Source of the DNA: Streptomyces graminofaciens
Lineage (GTDB): Bacteria > Actinomycetota > Actinomycetes > Streptomycetales > Streptomycetaceae
Reading direction: 5' to 3'
Length of the DNA stretch: 64,000 bases
Assembly (NCBI RefSeq): GCF_030294945.1
Contig: NZ_AP018448.1
Coordinates: 2,356,001 to 2,420,000 of the forward strand
Part shown: positions 17,863 through 25,995 of the stretch, one piece after another
How the letters are laid out: every line of letters begins with the position of its first letter
Position numbering within the stretch: the stretch's first letter is position 1
Notes under the pieces: model-generated
Seen by the model: only the letters and a program-made list of their open reading frames with translations
Databases searched by the model: none
Told to the model about the DNA's origin: nothing
Position numbers and translations under genes: made by a program

Positions 17863-18228
17863 TCAGCCGAGGGACTGGGTGAGGGCATAGGTACGCCCGG
17901 CCGGATCCTGGAAGTGCCGGTAGGCCACGGCGTCGATACGCACCACCTCGCCGACCAGAGTGCCGCCGGCGCTCTCGACGGCCGCGGACGCCTCGTCGAT
18001 GTCGTCGACCATGAAGCCGAAGGCGACGCCGTCGTTGAGTCCGTACGCCGGGACGTGGGCCGGCGCCAGCAGTTCCAGGTTCGAGCCGTCCGACGTCCGG
18101 AATGCGCTGTAGCCATCAGCCTCCCAAGCGGGCCCGCTTCCGAGGAGGTCACCGAAGAACCGACGCGTACTGCCGAACGCCTCTCCATCGACGACAACGG
18201 CGTGCCAGGTGATGCCCTTGATCTCCAT
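17863..18228 (-). CDS. VOC (glyoxalase-like) family protein
   Basis: From ATG 18228 the product has 121 residues, one full VOC domain. The segments are MEIKGITWHAVVVDG...FGDLLG (beta-alpha), SNLELLAPAHVPAYGLNDGVAFGFMVDDID, and the closing FQDPAGRTYALTQSLG. The first-strand His and late Glu positions that bind metal in glyoxalases are only partly kept, so activity is uncertain. No palindrome of the regulon was seen before it. The region 18229-18678 upstream contains no other gene. Confidence 0.75.
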   Translation of the reverse strand: MEIKGITWHAVVVDGEAFGSTRRFFGDLLGSGPAWEADGYSAFRTSDGSNLELLAPAHVPAYGLNDGVAFGFMVDDIDEASAAVESAGGTLVGEVVRIDAVAYRHFQDPAGRTYALTQSLG

Positions 18229-18678
18229 GTTCGATGTTCCCTTTCCGGAGTCGGCTCCGCGCCCCGGGTCTCGCCGGTCCGCCCCTTGCGAGACGGGCCG
18301 GCAGGCGATGTCCATCGGAGCGCCGATGCAGGGCGACGCACTACCAGTGCATCGCCCGCGGGACGCTACATCTCTCCCGTCGGACACGTCTAGGCAATTC
18401 CAGCCCGCCACTCTGTCGAAATGTCCGCCATGGAGGGCAGACTGTCCCCCGAACCCGTCCCCATGGCTGGACGCGGAGCCGACGCCACATGCAGCCACAT
18501 GCACCAGTCCTCCCCGAAGGATCACCCATCCCGCAGGGAGTTCCCGGTCGCCCTACAGACACCAGACAGAGGGGGCAAGGTGGCGACCGAACCCCCTCCT
18601 CCCCCCGAGAGAACATCCGGAGAATTTCGCACGAGACGAGCCGGATAGCGGTCTTGACGCCACTGTGACCGATAGCTA

Positions 18679-18698
18679 ATGTCGCAAATACAGGACAT
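18679..18698. promoter_or_regulatory. Inferred IclR operator, site 6 (reductase/XdhC operon)
   Basis: ATGTCGC-AAATAC-AGGACAT keeps the right arm perfectly. It lies 135 bases upstream of the deleted P450 gene that opens the plus-strand operon 18833-22301. Confidence 0.62.
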
Positions 18699-18832
18699 CA
18701 CGTCCTCCAGATGAGACGCGACTCTCGCTTCGGTCAGCCTGTCGAATCGAGACGGGCCGGGACGGCCGACGTCCATCTTGAACCAGGAGGGATCCATGTG
18801 CCTCTGGGGCCGGACGCCGCGGAAGGTGAAGT

Positions 18833-19231
18833 ATGACTGTGCGGTACAACGCAACGAAGGCGATGCGGCACCTCGACTCGGACCCCAGCGCGGGAACCGC
18901 CGCAGTCTACGGCGAGGTGCCGGCAAAGTGCCCCGCGGAACGCGTCGAGGTCGACGAGTCGAAGGACGTCGACCCGGCCCGCTGCCCCGACCCGGGGAAG
19001 TCCGACCTCGACCGCGCGGACAGGAGTCACCTGGCCTTCGGCTTCGGACTCCGCTCCTGCCTCGGGCAGTACCTTGCGCGCCTGGACCTGCTGGTCGCCC
19101 TCGAGGAACTCCTCGCCCGGACCTCGTCGTTCAGCCTCAGCGGTGATGTGGTTCGGCGCAGCTATCCGGTGTTGTCAGTCAACGAGATGCCGCTCAGGAT
19201 GGACGCGGCCGCACCTTCGGAGGTCGCATGA
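18833..19231 (+). pseudogene. Cytochrome P450 with a large in-frame internal deletion
   Basis: The 132-codon frame keeps the first ~36 residues of a P450 (NATKAMRHLDSDPSAGTAAVYGEV) and jumps directly to its C-terminal heme region. That region reads DVDPARCPDPG..., then HLAFGFGLRSCLGQYLARL with the heme Cys at residue 76. Compared with the intact P450 at 23572-24768, about 266 codons are missing, including the I-helix and the ExxR pair. It therefore cannot be a working oxygenase. The frame is still open and its stop overlaps the reductase start (ATGA), so translation of this stub may help express the reductase. Confidence 0.85.
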
Positions 19232-20217
19232 CCACGCTCACGATGATGTCAGACGTCCAGGTCACCGAGCGCGCCGAGCGGGTGGTGCGCATCGCACGGA
19301 AATGGCAGGCAGCCGAGGATGTCCTGGCCCTGGAACTCGTCGACCCGGCGGGCGGGCCGCTGCCCGAGTGGGAGCCCGGCGCTCACATCGACCTGGTCAT
19401 GCCCGACGGTGCCGCTCGTCAGTACTCCCTCTGCGGTGACCCCGACGACCGGCACACCTGGCGGGTCGGGGTACTGCTGGAGAAGGAGGGGCGCGGTGGC
19501 TCGCGCTGGGTCCATGAAGGGCTGGCCGAGGGGGACCTCGTCCCCACCCGCGGCCCGCGCAACCACTTCGCGCTCGAACCCGCCCGCCGGTACCTGTTCA
19601 TCGGCGGCGGCATCGGCATCACGCCGATCCTGCCGATGGTGCGCGCCGCACTCGGCATGGGCGCTGATCTCACCGTCGTCTACGGCGGCAGAACCAGGGA
19701 GTCCATGGGCTTCGTCGACGAACTCATAGAACTTCACGCAGGGGTGGAGGTCGTCCCGCAGTCCGAGGCCGGCCTCATCGACCTGGAACGTCTTCTCGCC
19801 GACCCGCAGCCGGACACGCTGATCTACTGCTGCGGCCCCGGGCCGCTGCTGGACGCCGTGGAGCAGCGGGTCGCGCGCTGGCCCGCGGGAGCACTCCGGA
19901 TCGAGCGGTTCAGCGCGCGCACCGACACCGAGCTCACGTCCGACGCCGACCAGGCGTTCGAGGTCGAACTCTCCCGCAGCGGCACGGTTCTGCAGGTCCC
20001 GGCCGACCAGACGCTGCTGTCCGTCCTGGAGGACGCCGGTGCCGATGTGATCAGCTCCTGTGCCGAGGGCACCTGTGGCTCGTGCGAGACGATGGTGCTC
20101 GCCGGCGACATCGATCACCGCGACTCGGTACTCTCCGAGAGCGAGCGGGCCGCCGGCGACCGGTTGATGATCTGCGTCTCCCGGTGCCGTGGGCCGAAGC
20201 TGGTCCTGGACCTGTGA
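19228..20217 (+). CDS. PDR/VanB-type oxidoreductase (flavin, NAD, [2Fe-2S])
   Basis: The 329-residue, three-domain reductase has a flavin domain (about 15-115, with RQYSLCGDPDD), an NAD domain (about 118-225, with FIGGGIGITPILPM and YCCGPGPLLDAV) and a C-terminal plant-type [2Fe-2S] ferredoxin. The ferredoxin ligands C278, C283, C286 and C316 are all present. It passes electrons from NAD(P)H one at a time to an oxygenase. With no Rieske oxygenase in the window, the natural partner is a P450: the neighbouring copy is broken, so the intact P450 at 23572 is the best candidate. Both sit under the same type of operator. Confidence 0.93.
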   Translation: MTTLTMMSDVQVTERAERVVRIARKWQAAEDVLALELVDPAGGPLPEWEPGAHIDLVMPDGAARQYSLCGDPDDRHTWRVGVLLEKEGRGGSRWVHEGLAEGDLVPTRGPRNHFALEPARRYLFIGGGIGITPILPMVRAALGMGADLTVVYGGRTRESMGFVDELIELHAGVEVVPQSEAGLIDLERLLADPQPDTLIYCCGPGPLLDAVEQRVARWPAGALRIERFSARTDTELTSDADQAFEVELSRSGTVLQVPADQTLLSVLEDAGADVISSCAEGTCGSCETMVLAGDIDHRDSVLSESERAAGDRLMICVSRCRGPKLVLDL

Positions 20218-20271
20218 TGGAACGGCTTCGCGTCGAGGACATCCACGGGACGCGGCGAGAGGGGCACCGCC

Positions 20272-21450
20272 ATGCGTGAGGTGCTCGGTGATCTGCGGGC
20301 GTGGTGGCAGGCGGGGGACGACGTCGCACTGGCGACGGTCGTGTCGACCTTCCGCTCTGCCCCGCGCCCCGCGGGTGCCGCCATGCTCGTGGGCCCGGAC
20401 CGTTCCGTGGTGGGATCGGTCTCGGGCGGTTGTGTGGAGGGCGATGTGTACGAGCGCGCCCTCACCGCGATGGCCTCGGGCGCGCCGTCGCTGACGCGGT
20501 ACGGCGTCTCGGACGACGACGCCCTGAGCGTCGGGCTGACCTGCGGCGGCATTCTGGACGTCTTCGTCGAGGTCGTCTCCCGGGCCGGGTATCCGGAGTT
20601 TGGTGACGTCGTCACCGATGTCGAGGCGGGACGTCCCGTGGCCGTGGCGACGGTCGTCGCCCATCCGTGTTCCGACCGGGTCGGCCGGCGGATGATCGTG
20701 CGGCCGGACGGCACCACGGGTCACCACGGCCTGGGGTCTGCTCGCATCGACACCGCCGTCCGCTACGACGCCCTGGGCATGCTCGCGGCAGGGTCCAGCG
20801 GGGTGCTCTCGTACGGCATCGACGGTCAACGGCGGGGTAGCGGGATGCAAATCTTCGTCGCCACGTTCGCTCCGAGGCCGCGGATGCTCGTCTTCGGGGC
20901 GATCGACTTCGCCGCGGCCGTGGCCCGGCTGGGCTCCTTCGTCGGATACGACGTGACCGTGTGCGATGCCCGGCCCGTCTTCGCGACGGCCCGCAGGTTC
21001 CCGGACGCCGACCGCGTCGTCGTCGACTGGCCGCACCGCTACCTCCGTACGGAGATCGAGGCGGGCCGCGTCGACCACCGTACGGTCGTCGCGGTGCTGA
21101 CGCACGACCCGAAGTTCGACGTGCCGTTGCTCGAAGTGGCGTTGCGCACCCCGGAGATCGCCTATGTCGGGGCGATGGGATCCCGGCGCACCCATGACGA
21201 ACGCATGGCAAGGCTGCGCGAGGCGCACCTCGACGAGACGGAGCTGGCGCGGCTGCGCAGCCCGATCGGACTCGACATCGGGGCGCGGACCCCGGAGGAG
21301 ACCGCCGTCAGCATCGTGGCGGAGATGATCGCCGGTCGCTGGGGTGGCACCGGCGCGTCACTGTCCATGACCAGCGGACGGATCCACATCGGTGACCCCG
21401 TAGCGGCACCTGCCGCACACGCCGTCCAGCGCGAGAAGGAGCGAGTGTGA
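20272..21450 (+). CDS. xdhC: XdhC-family molybdenum cofactor maturation protein
   Basis: The 392-residue protein has the N-terminal XdhC/CoxI domain (about 1-75, VSTFRSAPRPAGAAMLV...GSVSGGCVEGDVYERAL) and a C-terminal Rossmann-like XdhC_C domain (PRMLVFGAIDFAAAVARLGSFVGYDVTVCDARPVF; YVGAMGSRRTHDERMARL). XdhC proteins bind Moco, support its sulfuration and insert it into xanthine-oxidase-family enzymes. The only client in the window is the enzyme at 6087-9315, in a different operon. This functionally links the P450/reductase operon to the Mo-hydroxylase operon. The stop overlaps the next gene (GTGA). Confidence 0.9.
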   Translation: MREVLGDLRAWWQAGDDVALATVVSTFRSAPRPAGAAMLVGPDRSVVGSVSGGCVEGDVYERALTAMASGAPSLTRYGVSDDDALSVGLTCGGILDVFVEVVSRAGYPEFGDVVTDVEAGRPVAVATVVAHPCSDRVGRRMIVRPDGTTGHHGLGSARIDTAVRYDALGMLAAGSSGVLSYGIDGQRRGSGMQIFVATFAPRPRMLVFGAIDFAAAVARLGSFVGYDVTVCDARPVFATARRFPDADRVVVDWPHRYLRTEIEAGRVDHRTVVAVLTHDPKFDVPLLEVALRTPEIAYVGAMGSRRTHDERMARLREAHLDETELARLRSPIGLDIGARTPEETAVSIVAEMIAGRWGGTGASLSMTSGRIHIGDPVAAPAAHAVQREKERV

Positions 21451-22301
21451 AGGACATCCGGCGGGTCGGTGTGATCGGAGGCGGGCTGATGGGCTCGGGT
21501 ATCGCGGAGGTGTGCGCCCGTGCCGGCCGGGACGTCACGGTCGTGGAGTCCACCGACGCCGCGGCCGACGCCGCGCGGCAGCGGCTGGAGGCCTCCCTCA
21601 AACGTGCCGAGAGCCGCGGCAAGATCGATTCCGCGAAGACCGTCCTCCAGCGGATCGACGTGGTGACCGAAATCGAGCGGGTCGCCGACGGGCAGCTGGT
21701 GGTTGAGGCGATCGTCGAGGACGAGGCGGCCAAGACCGACCTGTTCCGCCGCCTCGACTCGATCGTCACGGACCCGGAGGCGATCCTGGCGTCCAACACC
21801 TCCTCCATTCCGATCATGAAGCTCGCCGTGATGACCCGTCGGCCGAGCCATGTGCTCGGCATTCATTTCTTCAATCCGGTGCCGGTGCTCTCGCTGGTCG
21901 AGCTGGTGCCGTCGCTGATGACCGACACGGCCGTCACCGAGCGAGCACGGGCCTTCGTACGGGACGACCTGGGCAAGCACGCCATCGACTGCCAGGACCG
22001 TGCCGGGTTCGTCGTCAACGCCCTGCTGATCCCGTTCATCCTCGCCGCGATCAGGATGCTCGAATCGGGCTTCGCGACGGCCGAGGACATCGACCAGGGC
22101 CTGGTCCGCGGCGCCGCCCATCCGCAGGGCCCGCTCGCACTGGCCGACCTGATCGGCCTGGACACCACCAAGGCCGTCGCGGAGTCCCTCTATGAGGAGT
22201 TCAAGGAACCCCTGTACGCCGCGCCGCCGCTGCTCGCGCGCATGGTGGAGGCTGGACTCCTGGGCCGCAAGACCGGCCGCGGCTTCCACACCTACACCTG
22301 A
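21447..22301 (+). CDS. 3-hydroxyacyl-CoA dehydrogenase
   Basis: The 284-residue protein starts at GTG. It has the N-terminal NAD-binding fold (GVIGGGLMGSGIAEVCARAGRDVTVVE, residues ~7-33) and the conserved SNTSSIPI and HFFNPVPVLSLVELV segments, which contain the catalytic His. The C-terminal helical domain follows (GRGFHTYT end). It oxidises 3-hydroxyacyl-CoA to 3-ketoacyl-CoA and complements the enoyl-CoA hydratase of the minus operon. Length and motifs match 3-hydroxybutyryl-CoA dehydrogenases. No terminator is evident directly after it. Confidence 0.92.
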   Translation: MKDIRRVGVIGGGLMGSGIAEVCARAGRDVTVVESTDAAADAARQRLEASLKRAESRGKIDSAKTVLQRIDVVTEIERVADGQLVVEAIVEDEAAKTDLFRRLDSIVTDPEAILASNTSSIPIMKLAVMTRRPSHVLGIHFFNPVPVLSLVELVPSLMTDTAVTERARAFVRDDLGKHAIDCQDRAGFVVNALLIPFILAAIRMLESGFATAEDIDQGLVRGAAHPQGPLALADLIGLDTTKAVAESLYEEFKEPLYAAPPLLARMVEAGLLGRKTGRGFHTYT

Positions 22302-22674
22302 ACCTGAGGTCGGGTAGCAAGTCGGATGTGGCATGGCCCCTTCATCACCGGCGTACACCGCGACAAGGTCGTCGGCCTCTCGACGCCCGCGCGGCTGAGG
22401 AAGTCACATGGGCCGTCAACGGCCGGAAGCAGGAGATCTCCGTTGATGCCACCGCCGACACCTTGCCTCTGGGACCGACCCGCTTCGACGCCTCCGGCCG
22501 CACATGTCCGTCCACGCCGACGCGGTCTTCGGCTTCCCCCTTTCCACGGTCCAGGTCGCGCCCTCGCGCCACAACCGACGGTGGATCCACCGAGCCCCGT
22601 GGGTGTCCCGCCCACATGATGGCGCGAATCCACTTGGCCGGTTGCTCGTCCGGCCGGCGTCGAGCGGACTCCGG
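22302..22674 (+). other. Gap with a short relic of a second Mo-hydroxylase small subunit
   Basis: Within about 22405-22470 one plus frame reads VNGRKQEISVDATADTLPL. This resembles the first beta strands of a CoxS/IorA-type [2Fe-2S] subunit (VNGR..xVDxD..TPLL). The cluster cysteines do not follow and the frame becomes meaningless. Nothing else is recognisable in this stretch. Confidence 0.3.
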
Positions 22675-22979
22675 TCCGATGCGGCGGGCGTAGTCCGCCG
22701 AGATCCTTGCCGAAGAACACGGCGCAGCATTGAGGATTTCATCGATTGCCGCAACTCGGTGCTCTCCTTGCAGAGTTGGGCGAGTTCACCCATCCCTGCA
22801 GTGGTCAGCAGATCGGGCCGCCCGCCCTGGTCAGCCCTGGCGCGGCGAACCCCTGTGCCGCAGAGCCGCCTCGTGGATGCCCAGGTCCCGGGCGGCAGGC
22901 GCGACCGGGCGACCTGAGGTCCTCGTCTCGCGGACGGCTCGCTCGCGCAGTTCGTCAGGCACTTCCGTGGCGCGGACAT
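22675..22979 (-). mobile_element. IS3-family OrfA (HTH) remnant with frameshifts
   Basis: Across three minus frames the sequence reads MSAPRK, then PDELRERAVRETRTSGRPVAPAARDLGIHEAALRH. It continues as ADQGGRPDLLTTA...ELAQLCKESTELR and finally VFFGKDL. This is the order of an IS3-family OrfA (HTH then coiled coil). At least three indels and the absence of OrfB make it inactive. No matching inverted repeats were found. It lies between the dehydrogenase gene and operator site 7; 22980-23176 holds nothing identifiable. Confidence 0.7.
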
Positions 22980-23176
22980 CGGACCCTGTGTTCACCCATC
23001 CGCCAGGACGATCACGCTTGGCTTCAAGGCCCCCCCGAAATCCCTTTGTTCGCCTGCCAGGTAGGGCACCCCAGGTCGCACCGTGACCAGCACACCCCGC
23101 ACGAGCACGTTCGTCCTGTTCCCCCTGGCGCCCGGCGGGTCGACCTTCGGGCACTCGATTCCCCAGCATAGATCAA

Positions 23177-23196
23177 ATGTCCCGAGTAAAGGACAT
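23177..23196. promoter_or_regulatory. Inferred IclR operator, site 7
   Basis: ATGTCCC-GAGTAA-AGGACAT is near-perfect. It lies 376 bases upstream of the intact P450 and 246 bases from site 8, with no gene between. It may be a second binding site for the same promoter or an orphan promoter whose gene was lost during insertion-sequence activity. Confidence 0.65.
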
Positions 23197-23441
23197 TACC
23201 TCTCGCAAGAAGGTCAAGCAGCATCCGCGAGATGACGCACGCCTGCATCACCCACCGCTTCACCCCCACCGCACCCACCACCGGCTGACGCCAGGGACTG
23301 ACGGCCATCACCAGCAATTAACCCGCCTTGCGCACCTCGGAAGCCCTGGAAGGGGTCGAGATTTCAGGCGTGGGGCCACATTCACGATCGGACTGTTGAC
23401 CGGAGTGAAGCCGGGGGGTAACTTCACCCATCCAGGACAAC

Positions 23442-23461
23442 ATGTCCTGAATAAAGGACAT
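23442..23461. promoter_or_regulatory. Inferred IclR operator, site 8 (P450)
   Basis: ATGTCCT-GAATAA-AGGACAT is a perfect 7-bp inverted repeat and the best copy in the window. It lies 111 bases upstream of the P450 start. The 23462-23571 leader contains no further gene. Confidence 0.72.
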
Positions 23462-23571
23462 CCGTTGTCCATGAGGCCGGCAGTCCGCTCGGCCCAGGTG
23501 CACGGCGCAATGCGGCACGAAAGGAACAATGCAATGGGCAGCAACGTCCGCCACGTCACGGAGGCGACAGC

Positions 23572-24768
23572 ATGAGTGGCCAGTTGAACGCTACGGAAGC
23601 CTTGGAGCACCTGAAGTCGGACCCCGAGGCCGGGACCGCTGAGGCTTACGGCGAAGTGCTGGGTCAGTGCCCCATGGCGAGGGTCACGATCGCAGGGTCT
23701 GACGTGAACTGGTGGGGTGCCCTGGGCTACGCCGAGCTCACGACCGTCCTGCGTGACTTCCGAAAGATGAGCAGCACGGTCACGACCGAACCGGACGGCA
23801 CGCCGGCCATCCTTCCGCTCTTCGCCGACCCTCCACTTCACACAGGGTTCCGCAAGCTGTTGAACCCGAACTTCCCGCCTGAGGTAGTCGGCCGTCTGGA
23901 GGCAGGCAACCGCGAAATCGCCGTCACCATGATCGACGAATTGGTGGCGGCGGCCGAGGGCGACTTCTCGGCGCAGTTCACCTATCCCTTCCCCACACGC
24001 GTGCTGTGTCGCTTCCTCGGAGTTCCTGACTCGGACTGGCCTTTTCACCACGAGTTCGTCATGACGACCGGAGAGCAGGTCGGGTTCGCCGTGAACGACG
24101 AGCAGAGCGAGCAGCTTTTCGTGGCCGCGATGGCGAAGATCCTTCCGTACGTGCAGAAGGTCATCGTGGATCACCGGGAAAACCCCCGGGACGATATCGT
24201 CAACAGTTTTGTGACGGGTCAGGTGCAGGGTCGCGCACTCACCGACGAGGAAATCAGCAAGCTGATCATCGCCATGATGCTGGCCGGTCACGGTACGACC
24301 ACGGCCGCGCTGTCGAACACGGTCCTCCGGCTCGCCCGCGATCAGGAGCTGCAGAGTCTGCTGCGCGCCGAGCCGCATCGAATCCCCGACGCCATCGAGG
24401 AAAGCCTGCGGATCGACACGCCGCAGCAGACGTTGAGCCGCAAGTGCGTCGCCGACATGGAGATCGCCGGTGAGAAGATCGCGGCGGGCGAGTTCGTGCT
24501 GACGAGCTACGGTTCCGCCAACGTCGACCCGAGGCGTTTTCCCGACCCTGGCAGGTTCGACCTGGATCGGGAGGACAAGAACCACCTCGCTTTCGGGTTC
24601 GGTCTCCATGCCTGCCTCGGACAGCACTTCGCTCGCATGAACATGCGCATCACGCTGGAGGAGCTCCTCGCGAGGACGTCGAACTTCGCCGTCAACGGAG
24701 AAGTGAAGCGTCGGAGCTTTCCCGTGCTCTCGGTTGACGAGCTGCCGCTCGTGCTGCGGGCGGCCTGA
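23572..24768 (+). CDS. Cytochrome P450 (intact)
   Basis: The 398-residue soluble bacterial P450 follows a GGAGG site. It has the I-helix oxygen-binding motif AGHGTT from residue 238, ExxR as EESLR starting at 276, and the heme loop FGFGLHACLGQ with the ligand Cys at 348. It should oxidise a pathway substrate (hydroxylation or O/N-dealkylation) using electrons probably supplied by the PDR-type reductase at 19228. It shares both termini with the deleted P450 at 18833, so the two are paralogues. Two IclR-type palindromes precede it. Base composition is slightly less GC-rich than that of its neighbours. Confidence 0.95.
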   Translation: MSGQLNATEALEHLKSDPEAGTAEAYGEVLGQCPMARVTIAGSDVNWWGALGYAELTTVLRDFRKMSSTVTTEPDGTPAILPLFADPPLHTGFRKLLNPNFPPEVVGRLEAGNREIAVTMIDELVAAAEGDFSAQFTYPFPTRVLCRFLGVPDSDWPFHHEFVMTTGEQVGFAVNDEQSEQLFVAAMAKILPYVQKVIVDHRENPRDDIVNSFVTGQVQGRALTDEEISKLIIAMMLAGHGTTTAALSNTVLRLARDQELQSLLRAEPHRIPDAIEESLRIDTPQQTLSRKCVADMEIAGEKIAAGEFVLTSYGSANVDPRRFPDPGRFDLDREDKNHLAFGFGLHACLGQHFARMNMRITLEELLARTSNFAVNGEVKRRSFPVLSVDELPLVLRAA

Positions 24769-25203
24769 TCCGCGGGCCTACAGTGATCGCTCGTGCCGCT
24801 TGTACAGCCGGCAGGGGAGCACGACCTCGTAGGGACGTCCGTCGCGAAGCTGCATGATGTCGGTCATCGGTGGCCGCTCGGAACCGAGCAGAGCTCGTCC
24901 GGGCGGTCCCGTGCCATCCTCCTCATGACGGCTACCAGACGAGGCAGGCCGCGACCGTGGCAGCCCTAGGGAGGCACAGCCACTCTTGATGCCCCTATGG
25001 ATGTCAACCGGCGGAAGTTGGTGTTGCAGATCCAAGATCGCGATCGTCGGCACGGACACAACGGTGCTGGTGGGACTTCGGCTCGGTCCCGCTGATGGGC
25101 CACTGCCGAGGTGCCGCACGAGGGGCCAGAAGATGCTCTCGAGCGGGGCGAGACCGGACGACCGTGCGTTGACGCTCGTGGACAGGGGTGTGAACCTCGG
25201 CAC
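24769..25203. other. Gap of about 430 bases after the P450
   Basis: No convincing gene is present. A minus frame ending at 24778 (RDGRPYEVVLPCRLYKRHERSL) looks protein-like at its very end, but it has no recognisable family or start region. Confidence 0.35.
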
Positions 25204-25375
25204 GTGCTGGTGATGATGCGAGAAGCAACAAGGGCGACGGGGGTCTCCCCTTCCACGGTGTCGCGAGCGCTGGCACCCGCCGGGACGGTCGGTCCAGTCA
25301 TTCGGGAGCGGGTCCAGGGCCGCCGCCGACCGGCTCGACTACCAGCCGAACCGGGCCGCCCTCGGCCTCCAGGTG
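25204..25375 (+). pseudogene. LacI-family regulator remnant (HTH only)
   Basis: The plus strand reads MREATRATGVSPSTVSRALAPAGTVGPVIRERV, a LacI-type helix-turn-helix. One frameshift near 25318 later it continues as AAADRLDYQPNRAALGLQ, the hinge region. No effector domain follows. It could be the former regulator of a sugar locus next door, but nothing more can be said. Confidence 0.6.
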
Positions 25376-25406
25376 ATCGAGGAAATTTCCACCACGCTCG
25401 GAGTCA

Positions 25407-25525
25407 CGGAGCCGTTGAATGTTCGGTCATCTTCCGCTGACGCGGCAACCACTTCTTGGCGTACTCCTCGATCGTCCGCTGCCCAAGCTCACGGCGAGCC
25501 TCAGCCACGGGCGGGGGCGTCTTCC
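25407..25525 (-). pseudogene. Possible tyrosine-recombinase (integrase) N-terminal fragment
   Basis: A minus frame reads LGQRTIEEYAKKWLPRQRKMTE and stops soon after. This resembles the core-binding (SAM-like) region of phage and integrative-element integrases. No catalytic domain is present. The rest of 25526-25950 holds nothing recognisable. If correct, this is a scar of an integration event between the two catabolic islands. Confidence 0.3.
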
Positions 25526-25959
25526 TTCGTTCCGCTCAGAGGGCCGTCAGCAGTTCGATCGCGGCATCCCGTGAAGTGTGGCCGGTCTCCTCGCGTTGCT
25601 CATGCAGCGAGCGAGCTGTCGAGCCAAGAGCCGAGCCTTCCGATGAGGGTTCAGGGGCAGCTCCAACATCGCGGACCGGCTGGGGCACTCCCGCATGTTG
25701 TTGTACGTGGCGTGCGGGTACCCGGAGTCTCGGCGCCGATCTGCTCATGTACCCGAAGGCCAGGGTCTGGGTCCTCGTACCGTTCTACCTTTCCACCCTC
25801 CCCAGCAGAGCTCATGCCGGCTCATTGACGCATTCCCTGACTCACCGTCAGGTGATGTGATAATGGCATGTCGACCTGCCTACCAGCCCGTACCGGTGTC
25901 GCCGGATGCCTGCGGCCGACACTGGGCGCTCATGCAGACGGTCCGGCCGCGGAAGCGGG

Positions 25960-25989
25960 AGGGGTCCGCGCGGTGACGCGCGGACCCCT
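25960..25989. terminator. Terminator hairpin after the carboxylesterase gene
   Basis: Perfect 13-bp stem (25960-25972 with 25977-25989) closed by a GTGA loop, 6 bases after the esterase stop on the minus strand. Confidence 0.75.
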
Positions 25990-25995
25990 GTCCGG

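Noticed and set aside
19249..21228. Minus-strand open frame of 659 codons
   Set aside because: Antisense to the reductase and XdhC genes, both of which have clear motifs. The antisense translation shows no domain.
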